Shown one piece after another: positions 1 through 7,925 of a stretch of DNA of 22,697 nucleotides. Under the pieces are notes generated by a model, which saw nothing but the letters and a program-made list of their open reading frames with translations, was not told where the DNA came from and did no database searches. Source of the DNA: Halolactibacillus sp051746745 (GTDB taxonomy: Bacteria; Bacillota; Bacilli; Bacillales; Amphibacillaceae); assembly GCA_051746745.1 (NCBI GenBank), contig JBNJFJ010000025.1, positions 1 to 22,697 of the forward strand. The letters are read 5' to 3'. Within the stretch, counting starts at the first letter, position 1; every line of letters begins with the position of its first letter. Made by a program: the position numbers and the translations under genes.

Positions 1-98
1 TCTATAACGCGTGTGGTTGATTTGCCATTAATATCTCGCACATTTTCAATGACAGAATAGGAAATAGAATTTTTAGAAACACTCTTTTTGATACGCAT
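1..98 (-). CDS. IS1634-like transposase, N-terminal fragment running off the window edge
   Basis: On the minus strand an ATG at 98-96 opens a frame of 32 codons that is still open at base 1. The peptide begins MRIKKSVSKNSISYSVIENV and continues with an NGKSTTRVI-like stretch. This is the pattern of N-termini in IS1634-family (IS4-like, DDE) transposases, where a short basic start precedes an 'NGKRTTKVVE'-like segment. A GAGGCG ribosome binding site lies about 7 bases upstream, and a near-consensus promoter lies at 132-160. The family call rests on a short stretch recalled by pattern. The catalytic domain is outside the window, so intactness cannot be judged. Confidence 0.6.
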   Translation of the reverse strand, partial: MRIKKSVSKNSISYSVIENVRDINGKSTTRVI

Positions 99-131
99 AG
101 TCAACGCCTCGTTTCAGTATTGGATACTCTT

Positions 132-160
132 ATTATATCACAGTACTAAATGGTACTCAA
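132..160 (-). promoter_or_regulatory. Promoter of the left-edge transposase
   Basis: On the minus strand, TTGAGT (160-155) and a perfect TATAAT (137-132) are separated by exactly 17 bases, about 34 bases upstream of the transposase ATG. It is a near-consensus sigma-A promoter. It fires away from the diguanylate cyclase gene. Confidence 0.6.
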
Positions 161-452
161 TATTAAAACTCGAAATTTGACATAAAAAATAAGCCATATC
201 AAGGCTTAAGAGTGTTTTTAGAGAAATGAAGTGTCAAACTCCCGAAAAATAAATGCAGCAAAGTCTTTTACCAGGGCTAATGCTGAACGCAAATGAAACA
301 TAATACAGGTTAAAAAATTGTAATTTTGATAAATGTATATGATAATGGACCTAATCATAAAGTATGTTTTTGACATGTATTACACTACCATCTAGGTGTG
401 TTTAACGGGATGGTGTGAACATTATTTTATTTAGGGATAGGAGTCGGTACTT
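161..452. other. Intergenic stretch between transposase and diguanylate cyclase
   Basis: No gene is visible in these 292 bases. A small stem (AAGCC/GGCTT, about 193-208) and the segment around 228-245 (GTGTCAAACTCCCGAAAA) could mark the end of the left-edge insertion sequence. The other end of the element is outside the window, so the boundary cannot be confirmed. The downstream half carries the promoter at 318-346. Confidence 0.35.
318..346 (+). promoter_or_regulatory. Probable promoter of the diguanylate cyclase gene
   Basis: TTGTAA (318-323) and GATAAT (341-346) are separated by 17 bases, a fair sigma-A match. The leader of about 100 bases to the start codon contains the imperfect inverted repeat CACTACCATC / GATGGTGTG (about 384-418). 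Confidence 0.5.
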
Positions 453-1481
453 ATGGTCCGGTTAGAATTAAATGATTTTGAACGCGTTAAACGCAATTTT
501 TATTTAGCGGTTTTTCCAATTATTATCGCTGCATCAACCGTTAGTTATTTCTTTTTTATGCAACCGAGTGAACAACTCGATCAGGTGTTATTGCCAGTTT
601 TTGTGATGAGTTATAGTGTGGCTTGGATCCTATTAGTATTGAAGCGGGCCTATATATTTGTCGAAAGCTTAAATTTAGTGCTGATCAGTAGTTTTCATGT
701 GTTTAAATTTCAAGAAGTGGTTGTTGAGCGAATTGTGATTGCTGGTGAGCAATCAATTGGGGCAGCGCCATTTTGGACACCCCTTTTGTTTTTATTTATC
801 TTTATAATATTAAAGGGGAAATGGGCATTTTTCTATTCAATAGTGATCTGGACGTTAAATGTGCTCGTCTTTATTGTTTATTGGGAGAGCTTTACTGCCT
901 CACTGCAGGAACAAGCGCTTCATTATAATTTATCGATTCTCACTTATGTTATTTTTCTATTTTTTGCGCGAAGCATTATTCGAAATGCGACGAAGCACGA
1001 GCTATTAAAAGAATTAGCTTATAAAGATGATTTAACGAAAATCCCTAATCGTCGACTTATTTATAAATGGTTGCAGACTGCGGTTGAAAGTAACCAACAA
1101 GCTGTATCGGTTGTGTTTTTAGATATTGATCATTTTAAGAACGTCAATGATCAGTACGGGCATTTAATCGGAGATAAGGTCTTAATTGAGTTAACACAGC
1201 TGATTAATAGCCACCTTTCTGCAGAAGATTATCTGGGCAGATGGGGAGGAGAAGAATTTATGATACTCACTTATAAAGGTAAACAAGATGCCGTTGCACT
1301 TGCTGAAAATTTACGGCATTTAGTGGAAAGATATCGATTTACAGAGGTTGACCAGCTTACCATTAGTTTAGGTGTAGAAACGATTCAAGCAGAAGATACG
1401 GTTGATACATTAGTCAATCGCGCCGATGATTATTTATACAAAGCAAAAGAATCAGGACGCAATAAAGTTTGTTGCGATTAA
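453..1481 (+). CDS. Membrane-anchored GGDEF diguanylate cyclase
   Basis: Predicted to make cyclic di-GMP from two GTP at the membrane. About residues 15-175 are hydrophobic segments (roughly 15-36, 45-63, 107-120, 125-145, 158-175) forming a multi-span sensor region with no recognised ligand domain. A GGDEF domain follows at about 185-340: the metal-binding DIDHFKNVND begins at D224 and the catalytic signature is GGEEF at 265-269, an active variant. The stretch five residues before GGEEF reads SAED instead of RxxD, so the allosteric inhibitory site appears absent. ATG 453 follows GGATAGGAG at a suitable distance. The gene stands alone between its own promoter and a shared terminator, and nothing links it to the sugar genes apart from position. 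Confidence 0.88.
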   Translation: MVRLELNDFERVKRNFYLAVFPIIIAASTVSYFFFMQPSEQLDQVLLPVFVMSYSVAWILLVLKRAYIFVESLNLVLISSFHVFKFQEVVVERIVIAGEQSIGAAPFWTPLLFLFIFIILKGKWAFFYSIVIWTLNVLVFIVYWESFTASLQEQALHYNLSILTYVIFLFFARSIIRNATKHELLKELAYKDDLTKIPNRRLIYKWLQTAVESNQQAVSVVFLDIDHFKNVNDQYGHLIGDKVLIELTQLINSHLSAEDYLGRWGGEEFMILTYKGKQDAVALAENLRHLVERYRFTEVDQLTISLGVETIQAEDTVDTLVNRADDYLYKAKESGRNKVCCD

Positions 1482-1536
1482 TTCAGTTTAAAAGATAGGC
1501 AATGGTGTTCGTAAACGACCTGCGAATGTAGCGTTA

Positions 1537-1583
1537 AAACAGGAGCGGTTAGAGATAATTATTATCCCTAACCGCTCCTGTTT
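1537..1583. terminator. Bidirectional terminator between converging genes
   Basis: A 16-base perfect stem (1537-1552 with 1568-1583, core CAGGAGCGGTTAG) has a further GATAA/TTATC pairing inside it. A-runs on the left and T-runs on the right let it serve both the cyclase gene (plus) and the discoidin-like gene (minus). Confidence 0.8.
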
Positions 1584-1629
1584 GTTAATGTTAAAAACAA
1601 TCGTTATGCCTGCAAATATTAATAAACTT

Positions 1630-2421
1630 TCACAGGTTATGACCATAGGCCTCGATTTGAGTCAATGCTGGAAAAGGAGAGTCATCATCCGCTTTAATCA
1701 AGTCTTTGACTACTAACCACTCAATCGTCTTCGGTGATAAATCAATCACTTGAGGGTCTAAGACCTTTTTCAATCCAATAATTTCTGAGGAGCCATCAGA
1801 AAAGGCAATGGTCGCTTGCGTCCAGTAACTATCATGCGGATAATCCCCTCTTAAAACAAGTTGGATCTGATTAATTTCAACCGGTCGACCAAAGTCGATT
1901 TTTATCAAGGCATCCGCTTGTTGATTAATGCCCCACGATTGATAAGGGTATGCCCCGTGGTTGGTATTGGCGATGACCCCATCAATGGCATTTCTAGCAT
2001 AAAAGGTTGACTCATCTCTCGTTTCTACATTGGCACTGGCATGAGGATAAGCACCAGATGCTCGTTTTTGATCATGGGGATTAAGCGCTAAATTTTGATA
2101 AGCACGAATGTCGTGACTTTCTGCTACTCGAGCTGTTAGGTAATGTTTATTGCCACTAAATGCGATCGGTGGGTAAGCAACGCGTGCTTGTTCATCAGTC
2201 GGAATGGTAAATGTCCAAGTGGTTTCTTTAAGGTAAATGAGCGAAGGGTTCAATGCTTCATCCAACTGTACAACAAGATATTGTTCTTTTTCCGGTAAGG
2301 TGATTTGAATGTAATCGCCTTCAACATAATGATCGAGATAGTCTAAATAAGCCCTGTTTGTTAACGTTTTTTCACACTTTATCTTTTTTTCGGCATCAAG
2401 GACTGCAATATTTATGTTCAT
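1630..2421 (-). CDS. Cytosolic protein with discoidin-like (F5/8 type C) carbohydrate-binding C-terminus
   Basis: A 263-residue protein with no signal peptide or membrane span. Residues 1-105 form a small beta-rich module I cannot name. Residues about 110-263 resemble the discoidin-like proteins annotated in Bacillales and Clostridia: NLALNPHDQ, then ARNAIDGV, then QSWGIN, DFGRPVEI and a SDGS turn, all typical of galactose-binding-like jelly rolls. Sugar binding is therefore likely, and an enzymatic role is not evident. Start choice: AAAGGA (2431-2436) lies 9 bases before the ATG at 2421 but only 3 before the ATG at 2427, so 2421 is preferred; an in-frame TTG at 2439 overlaps the binding site. 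The gene is divergent from the lyase gene and 640 bases from it, which hints at a role with imported oligosaccharides, but this is inference. Confidence 0.7.
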   Translation of the reverse strand: MNINIAVLDAEKKIKCEKTLTNRAYLDYLDHYVEGDYIQITLPEKEQYLVVQLDEALNPSLIYLKETTWTFTIPTDEQARVAYPPIAFSGNKHYLTARVAESHDIRAYQNLALNPHDQKRASGAYPHASANVETRDESTFYARNAIDGVIANTNHGAYPYQSWGINQQADALIKIDFGRPVEINQIQLVLRGDYPHDSYWTQATIAFSDGSSEIIGLKKVLDPQVIDLSPKTIEWLVVKDLIKADDDSPFPALTQIEAYGHNL

Positions 2422-2427
2422 GTTCAT

Positions 2428-2966
2428 CCATCCTTTCAATTAGTCGTTCGTTACAATCCTCTCGGGTTCTTCTACCCGGAATGACGGCGATTGCATGTTA
2501 ATGAGTCTCTTTGGCTGAGGTTGCATAAAAGATACCATAGTCGAAGGAAGTGTGTCTATGATGTGGAGTCAAGAGGTAAAAATGTTACAATCACAACTTC
2601 GTTTTATCTAGATAATGAAGGTGGTGTAACGGTCGGTCTGGTTGTGGGGAGAAAATCATTAAGGGTCCCGCAGAATGATAGGGGCGTTACGTTAGTACTG
2701 CTATGTTTATTTAATATAAGGAAAGATGAATACGGTCCACTATTGATATAGCAACGCCTCTCATTGATTGAGGGGGCGCTGCTATGTCTGTGCGCTATCG
2801 TGTTTGCACGGTTTAAATGATTAAGCCTTGTTTAAGAATGTATGGATTCAAAACCTAGGTGTGCCCTCTACTTGTGGTTGCCTGTAAGTTTTTAACTAAG
2901 CGTAGCGGCCGCTGTCTCCGCGTGTGAGACGCTGTGACACGAATGAAATTGGTGGCAGTGATAAAA
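2428..2966. other. Long intergenic region with a hairpin and no confident gene
   Basis: Between the discoidin-like gene and the lyase promoter I see no gene I would defend. An 86-codon frame at 2491-2751 (+) has no ribosome binding site and no family resemblance. At 2748-2785 a long imperfect hairpin pairs ATAGCA.CGCC.TCTCA with TGAGG.GGCG.TGCTAT around TTGAT; it has no T-run, so it is a poor terminator. A shorter stem GTCTC/GAGAC lies near 2913-2929, next to a GC-rich patch with GCGGCCGC (about 2905-2912). Confidence 0.4.
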
Positions 2967-3029
2967 GTAAAAATCGTGCACAGATCGCTAATTTTTGTGC
3001 ATAGATTAATGATGGTGACATGCTAAAAT
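2967..3029 (+). promoter_or_regulatory. Activator-dependent promoter of the lyase gene with tandem AraC-type half-sites
   Basis: GTAAAAATCGTGCACA at 2967-2982 is one of three copies of a shared 16-base motif. A related half-site (CTAATTTTTGTGCATA) begins exactly 21 bases later at 2988 and covers the -35 position. The -10 is TAAAAT (3024-3029) with an extended TGC before it, and there is no recognisable -35 hexamer. Two direct repeats two helical turns apart, the second over -35, are typical for AraC-family activators. The YesN-like regulator encoded at 12102 is the obvious candidate. Confidence 0.65.
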
Positions 3030-3068
3030 GACGCCAATGAGTAAATTAATGTTGGGAGGTCACTTTAA

Positions 3069-5183
3069 ATGCAACATGTGATGAATTTAATCAATCCAGA
3101 TTCACCAGTATTCAAACAGATAAGCACAAACCACCAGGATAACCTAGCCATTGATCGTTTAAAAGATCATTTCATCAACCGTAAACGTACCGGCTTTTAT
3201 TTCGCAAATGCAGACATCGATAGACTGATTAAGGTGTCGCATGACGAATACCCAGACCAGGTTAGCCATGTGATTCGCGTTGCTGAGGAACTTGTTGAGC
3301 ATACATTTTTGTTTCAAGAGCCTTGGGATATGGAGCGGACAAACGTTCCTGTTACCTTTAGTGAAGCGATAGACTGGGGCTTTATGCCAGAGGAAGATGT
3401 CGAGTGGACGTATATGTTAAATCGGCACCGGTTTTTAATTCCGCTTGGACAAGCGTATGTATTAACAGGTGATGAACGCTATGCTGAAACATTTCATTCA
3501 CTGGTTTCTCATTGGATTTCAGCTAATCCGAAAGAAACGGCACCGTATGCGTGGCGAACAATCGACGTTGGTCTTAGAATTAGTCATTGGTTAAAGGCGC
3601 TATTCTATTTCAAAGAAAGTAAAGCGTTTACGTCTACGTTGTTCGCACAAATACTTGCATCGCTACATGAGCAAGGGCAATATTTAATTGAAAATTTCAG
3701 CGAATGGAATGTGATTAGCAACTGGGGCGTACTTGAAAGTAAGGGGCTGTTTGAGTTATCAATATTTGGTAGCGATTTCAAAGCTGCTAATCGGTGGTAT
3801 AGCGAAAGTTGCAAACGCTTAGAGCAAACCATCAATACCCAAGTGTGGCGAGACGGTATGCACTGGGAACAATCCCCGATGTATCATAACGAAGTGCTAT
3901 TGTCCTATTTAGCGGTAATCAAGGTTAGTAAGCTAAACGATATCAAACAAAGTCAGGCGCTGCTGGAAACAACTAAAAAAATGGCTTATGCGACGATGTA
4001 CATGACAAAGCCCAATTACCATCAACCGATGAAAGGTGATAGTGACTCGATTGACACGAGAGACGTAATCACAAAATCAGCGTTCCTATTTAATGATCCG
4101 GTATTAAAAACTAGAGGTTTTGTCAAGCTTGACTTTGAGAATCTATGGGACTTTGGACCAGAAGCGATATATACGTATAAAGATTTAAAGGCAACCCATT
4201 TCGAAACCACTTCAATTGGATTTAAAAACTCAGGGAATTTCTTTATGCGCTCGGGATGGAATTCAGATGATTTATATATGTATTTTCACTGTGGTCCTCT
4301 AGGTGGTGGGCATGGGCATGCCGATCTTTTGCATATTGATGTGCATGCATACGGTAAAGCCCTATTATCAGACAGTGGCCGTTTTACTTATAGTGACGTC
4401 AATCCGCTGAGAAGTGCATTGAAAAGATCGGGGGCACATAATACAACACAAGTAGATGAGCTTGATTTCACCGAATGTCAGGATTCCTGGAGTTACGGTA
4501 GAATAGCACAGCCCATCTATACAAATTGGGTTACCGAGCAAGCGTTTGATTACATTGAAGCAAGTCATGATGGGTACGAGCATTTGCCAGATCCGGTAAA
4601 AGTAAAAAGAATAGTCATATTTGTAAAGCCATCCTATTGGTTATTAATTGATCAATTCACATCTAAAGAAACGCATCTGTTTACGCAAAACTTTAATTTT
4701 CCACCGGGTAAAGTAACGATAGATAACGAAAACAGGAGCTGTTCAACTCAAAATACGGACGCTGCGAATCTTCACATCATGCCACTAGTGAACGCTTGTT
4801 TGACCGTAACAAAAAAGAAGAGCTATACATCGTTTGCGTATAATGAAATTGAACCATCGGAACAGGTAACATATCAGTTACAGTCAGCGGGGACCACAGT
4901 GATCCCGCAACTTCTGTACCCAACCAAAGCCGACCAATTAACGAAGCCAGAAATGACGGCAGTAGACGTCTGCGATATCACTGGAAAAGTGGTTGACAAA
5001 GACCAAGCAGAAGCATTTAAACTATTTCTCCCAGCGTTGAATGAAACACATCTGTTTTTAATCTGTAAACAGCCACCGGCGCTGCATAATATGTCTTATT
5101 TAATAGAGGGGACTCAAGTTTTTGGTGAAATTGTCTTGATTAAACGAACAGAATCATCAGAATCGGTGATCGTTATTAAATAG
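3069..5183 (+). CDS. Heparinase II/III-family polysaccharide lyase, intracellular
   Basis: Predicted to cleave uronate-containing oligosaccharides by beta-elimination, leaving a 4,5-unsaturated uronate at the non-reducing end. The 704 residues show the family layout: an alpha/alpha toroid in the first half (about 60-375) and the Hepar_II/III beta-sandwich after it (about 385-700). Candidate catalytic residues by family pattern are N218 in SNWG, Y272 and H273 in RDGMHWEQSPMYH, and a histidine in GGGHGHADL (415-419). The DG..xEQSPxYH pattern is closest to PL12-type heparan-sulfate lyases, but PL15, PL21 and PL35 share the fold, so substrate stays open. There is no signal peptide, so it acts on imported sugars. 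ATG 3069 follows GGGAGG by 9 bases. It is the first gene of a probable two-gene unit with GH88. Confidence 0.85.
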   Translation: MQHVMNLINPDSPVFKQISTNHQDNLAIDRLKDHFINRKRTGFYFANADIDRLIKVSHDEYPDQVSHVIRVAEELVEHTFLFQEPWDMERTNVPVTFSEAIDWGFMPEEDVEWTYMLNRHRFLIPLGQAYVLTGDERYAETFHSLVSHWISANPKETAPYAWRTIDVGLRISHWLKALFYFKESKAFTSTLFAQILASLHEQGQYLIENFSEWNVISNWGVLESKGLFELSIFGSDFKAANRWYSESCKRLEQTINTQVWRDGMHWEQSPMYHNEVLLSYLAVIKVSKLNDIKQSQALLETTKKMAYATMYMTKPNYHQPMKGDSDSIDTRDVITKSAFLFNDPVLKTRGFVKLDFENLWDFGPEAIYTYKDLKATHFETTSIGFKNSGNFFMRSGWNSDDLYMYFHCGPLGGGHGHADLLHIDVHAYGKALLSDSGRFTYSDVNPLRSALKRSGAHNTTQVDELDFTECQDSWSYGRIAQPIYTNWVTEQAFDYIEASHDGYEHLPDPVKVKRIVIFVKPSYWLLIDQFTSKETHLFTQNFNFPPGKVTIDNENRSCSTQNTDAANLHIMPLVNACLTVTKKKSYTSFAYNEIEPSEQVTYQLQSAGTTVIPQLLYPTKADQLTKPEMTAVDVCDITGKVVDKDQAEAFKLFLPALNETHLFLICKQPPALHNMSYLIEGTQVFGEIVLIKRTESSESVIVIK

Positions 5184-5361
5184 ATATGGTGTAGCAGTCA
5201 CGATAACGGCATGGTTAGTTGCAACGAATGGTGATGGCACCAACTGTGTTCATGAACGAACTAATCATTTTAAAACTTAGACATTTAAACCCGCCACGCT
5301 TAAAGCTAATAAACAGCAAGTGGCCGATTCAATATTAAATCATAAAGGGAGATGCTTAAAG
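5184..5361 (+). other. Intercistronic spacer with possible RNA structure
   Basis: The 178 bases between lyase and GH88 show no promoter match. They do hold nested pairings: GGTTAGTT with AACTAATC, and inside them GGTG with CACC (about 5212-5265). A GCCAC/GTGGC pair lies at about 5293-5325. With no T-run these look more like an mRNA-processing or stability element than a terminator, and the two genes are probably co-transcribed. Confidence 0.3.
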
Positions 5362-6474
5362 ATGAACATTTCACAAGCAATTGAAAATACTTTAGAAAAA
5401 ACGAAACGAAACATTGATAATTTTAATGGTCTTTTTCCCCACGTCAGTGAACACGGAAAGTATGCGTTAAATAACAACGAAGACTGGACCAACGGGTTCT
5501 GGTCCGGAATCTTGTGGCTTAGTTATGAATACAGTCACGATGAATGCTTTAAAACAGCGGCACAAGCAACCGTCGCAAGTTTTAAAGCACGGCTGGATAA
5601 TAACATCGTCCTTGATATGCATGATATTGGCTTTTTATATGTGCCCGCTAGTTTAGCACAATGGAAAATAGAACAAGACCCACAGGCTAAAGCATTAACG
5701 ATCGAAGCAGCTGATAAATTAATGGCCCGCTATCGCCCAAAAAGTAAGATCATTCAAGCATGGGGAAAGAAAGATGACCCAGCTAATGGAGGTCGGATCA
5801 TTATTGACTGCTTGATGAATCTTCCGCTCCTTTTTTGGGCAAGTCAAGCAACAGACGAACCAAGGTATCATCAAGCGGCCGTCGCCTTTGCTGATAAGGC
5901 GCAAAAATTCTTAATGCGCGGCGATGACTCAACTTATCACACCTTTTATTTTGATCAAGATACTGGTGACGCCATAAAAGGCGCAACGGCACAAGGGTAT
6001 GCGCACGGGTCTACCTGGTCACGTGGCCAGTCCTGGGCGATTTATGGGTTTGCGTTAGCTTATCGTTATACAAATGACCCACGTTATTTGACGACGGCTA
6101 TTCGTGCGGCCCGTTATTTTGTTGATCATTTACCAGAAACTAAAATTGCTTATTGGGATTTTGATGCACCCGTTGATGATACGACCAAACCCGATAGTTC
6201 AGCGTCAGCTATTGCTGTCTGTGGGATGGATGAACTTCGGTCATTCGCGGCGGTTAGTGATGTCGACAAAGCTTTTCTCGAAGATTCAGTGCAACAGGTG
6301 ATGCAGGGATTAATTGCGCACGCTGAATCAGGCGAACGTGAGCAAGGGCTCATTGATCATGGCTCTTATAGCGTGCAAGAGAATTTATCACCAGATGATT
6401 ATGTAATATGGGGAGACTATTTTTATTTAGAAGCGCTCATGCGATTAAATAGCGGCCACAAAGGCTACTGGTAA
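5362..6474 (+). CDS. ugl: Unsaturated glucuronyl hydrolase (GH88)
   Basis: Hydrates and releases the 4,5-unsaturated uronic acid from lyase products, feeding KduI. The 370-residue protein has the GH88 (alpha/alpha)6-barrel pattern. D88 (in MHDIGF) and D149 (in IIIDCLMNLPLL) fall at the same numbers as the two catalytic aspartates of the Bacillus sp. GL1 enzyme, which is strong support. Other family marks are the NEDWTNGFWSG segment near residue 40 and SSASAIAVCG in the C-terminal half. There is no signal peptide. The ATG at 5362 is preferred because AAAGGGAG ends 10 bases upstream; an in-frame GTG at 5320 lies upstream of that site. GH88 favours glucuronyl-hexosamine (glycosaminoglycan) or similar acidic disaccharides, whereas GH105 is usual for pectin. 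A strong terminator follows. Confidence 0.93.
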   Translation: MNISQAIENTLEKTKRNIDNFNGLFPHVSEHGKYALNNNEDWTNGFWSGILWLSYEYSHDECFKTAAQATVASFKARLDNNIVLDMHDIGFLYVPASLAQWKIEQDPQAKALTIEAADKLMARYRPKSKIIQAWGKKDDPANGGRIIIDCLMNLPLLFWASQATDEPRYHQAAVAFADKAQKFLMRGDDSTYHTFYFDQDTGDAIKGATAQGYAHGSTWSRGQSWAIYGFALAYRYTNDPRYLTTAIRAARYFVDHLPETKIAYWDFDAPVDDTTKPDSSASAIAVCGMDELRSFAAVSDVDKAFLEDSVQQVMQGLIAHAESGEREQGLIDHGSYSVQENLSPDDYVIWGDYFYLEALMRLNSGHKGYW

Positions 6475-6485
6475 AGACAACAATT

Positions 6486-6520
6486 AAAAGTCCAAGCTTA
6501 CGACAAATGCTTGGACTTTT
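6486..6520 (+). terminator. Rho-independent terminator after GH88
   Basis: A perfect 12-base stem, AAAAGTCCAAGC (6486-6497) with GCTTGGACTTTT (6509-6520), encloses an 11-base loop and ends in a T-rich flank. It closes the lyase-GH88 unit. Confidence 0.85.
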
Positions 6521-6888
6521 GTCATACCTGTTTCTCGTCATCTTTCTTTGAATCACGCTTGAACACTAACACAATGAATTTGCCTCGTTCTGCAATCCCT
6601 AAAAGGGATAGCTAGCACTTATCTATAGTTGAGATAAGTAATTACTTATTTTTATCGCTGAAGCGAGTAACAGGTCGTCTCACTTTAGAACGGATGGCTA
6701 ACTAAAGATCAATACGCTAGCCCGAGGTTCGCTAAAACGTTAGCGTTACCGGCAATAATAAGCAGGGAGGAAGCATAGGCAAGCGGTAAAAATCGGGAAA
6801 TTACAAGCCGGAATGGCGATTAAATTGGTAGCGGTTACACGCAAGCGGCTATTGATGGGAGCGCCAGGTGAGTCACCATGAATTTTGG
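6521..6888. other. Gene-free leader region upstream of the transporter
   Basis: I find no coding frame. Two clean hairpins are present: ACTTATCT/AGATAAGT (6617-6639) and CGCTAA/TTAGCG with an AACG loop (6730-6745). A partial copy of the shared operator, GTAAAAATCG, lies at 6786-6795 but lacks the GTGCACA half. A cre-like site is at 6825-6840. The hairpins lie upstream of the predicted promoter, so they are probably not part of the transporter mRNA. Confidence 0.4.
6825..6840 (+). promoter_or_regulatory. Candidate CcpA site (cre) upstream of the transporter
   Basis: TTGGTAGCGGTTACAC matches the Bacillus cre consensus WTGNNARCGNWWWCAW at every position except the last. It sits about 105 bases upstream of the transporter -10. 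Confidence 0.5.
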
Positions 6889-6950
6889 GTAAAAAAAGTG
6901 CACATTAGGGTAAGAATTTTCAATTATGAAGGGTTCATTCTTAGTATAAA
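6889..6950 (+). promoter_or_regulatory. Activator-dependent promoter of the transporter operon with shared operator
   Basis: GTAAAAAAAGTGCACA (6889-6904) is the second copy of the shared 16-base motif. A weaker half-copy, GTAAGAATTTTCAATT, starts exactly 21 bases later at 6910. The -10 TATAAA is at 6945-6950, 56 bases after the motif start, with no good -35. Spacing matches the lyase promoter to within one base. Confidence 0.65.
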
Positions 6951-6984
6951 ATGAATTTAAATAAACGAAACGAGGTGAGGAAAA

Positions 6985-7908
6985 ATGGTGATGAATAAAC
7001 AGACAAAAAAAGAAACAATGAGTGCAGAAAGACGTAAAGAGGCTTTAATTGGCTGGCTCTTTTTAACTCCCGAGATAATAGGGATGGTTTTATTATATGT
7101 ATTGCCTATTATTTTCGCTGTGCTACTCAGCTTTACAGAATGGAATCTTGTCGGTGGGCTATCAGAAATTCGCTTTGTCGGCTTAGATAATTTCATTAGA
7201 TTGTTTAATGATGAGCGCGTCTTTATAGCTTTACGCAATAACTTGGTTTATACAGCGATTGTGGTTCCTGTATCAATGTTATTGGCGTTAGTGCTTGCCA
7301 CGCTGATCAATGCAAAAGTTCACTTTAAAAGTTTTTTTAAGGTAGCCTTTTTTATTCCTTATATTTCATCTATTATCGCTGTAGGTGCAATTTGGAGAGC
7401 ATTGTATCATCCGTCGCAAGGTCCAATCAATCAGCTGTTAATGGCGCTAGGTATTACTGAGGTACCAGGTTGGCTTGCTTCGACCAATACGTCTCTAATA
7501 GCGATTATTATTATTAGTATTTGGGCCCAAATCGGCTATGTTGTTGTCATTTACTTAGCGGGGTTAGCGAATATTCCGCCGGAAGTATATGAAGCAGCGG
7601 AAATGGATGGCGCTAATTCATTGCAAAAGTTTTATAAGATTACCTTCCCATTATTAAAACCAACGCATATGTTCTTAGCAATTACGTTATTAATTACCTC
7701 ATTCAAGGTGTTTGACTTAATTAAGTTCTTAACAGATGGTGGTCCAATTAATTCGTCTAGCGTGCTGGTCTATTTAATCTACCAAGAAGGATTCCAAAGA
7801 TTTAATATGGGCTATGCATCAGCAATTTCAATCTTGTTATTTGCCGTGGTTGCATCATTGACGTTCTTAACGTGGAAATTACAAAATTCTAAAGTGTTCG
7901 GTAGTTAA
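6985..7908 (+). CDS. CUT1-type sugar ABC transporter permease (MalF/LplB-like)
   Basis: One of two membrane subunits of a binding-protein-dependent importer for oligosaccharides. The 307 residues carry six hydrophobic segments (first at about 22-50). The cytoplasmic EAA loop, EAAEMDGANSLQKFYKITFPLL-like at about 203-224, contacts the ATPase. The start ATG follows AGGTGAGG, and another ATG two codons on is possible. Seventeen bases separate it from the second permease, so they are co-transcribed. No ATP-binding subunit is encoded in the window, and CUT1 systems in Bacillales often share MsmX. Substrate is inferred from the neighbours to be a uronate-containing oligosaccharide. Confidence 0.93.
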   Translation: MVMNKQTKKETMSAERRKEALIGWLFLTPEIIGMVLLYVLPIIFAVLLSFTEWNLVGGLSEIRFVGLDNFIRLFNDERVFIALRNNLVYTAIVVPVSMLLALVLATLINAKVHFKSFFKVAFFIPYISSIIAVGAIWRALYHPSQGPINQLLMALGITEVPGWLASTNTSLIAIIIISIWAQIGYVVVIYLAGLANIPPEVYEAAEMDGANSLQKFYKITFPLLKPTHMFLAITLLITSFKVFDLIKFLTDGGPINSSSVLVYLIYQEGFQRFNMGYASAISILLFAVVASLTFLTWKLQNSKVFGS

Positions 7909-7925
7909 TAGAGAGGAGGTCCAAC

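Noticed and set aside
2491..2751. An 86-codon open frame on the plus strand
   Set aside because: It has no ribosome binding site and no family resemblance, and lies in an intergenic region between divergent genes. It is treated as chance.
6104..6353. Overlapping short frames on both strands within the GH88 gene
   Set aside because: They are out of frame with a gene whose catalytic residues are confirmed, and have no start signals of their own.
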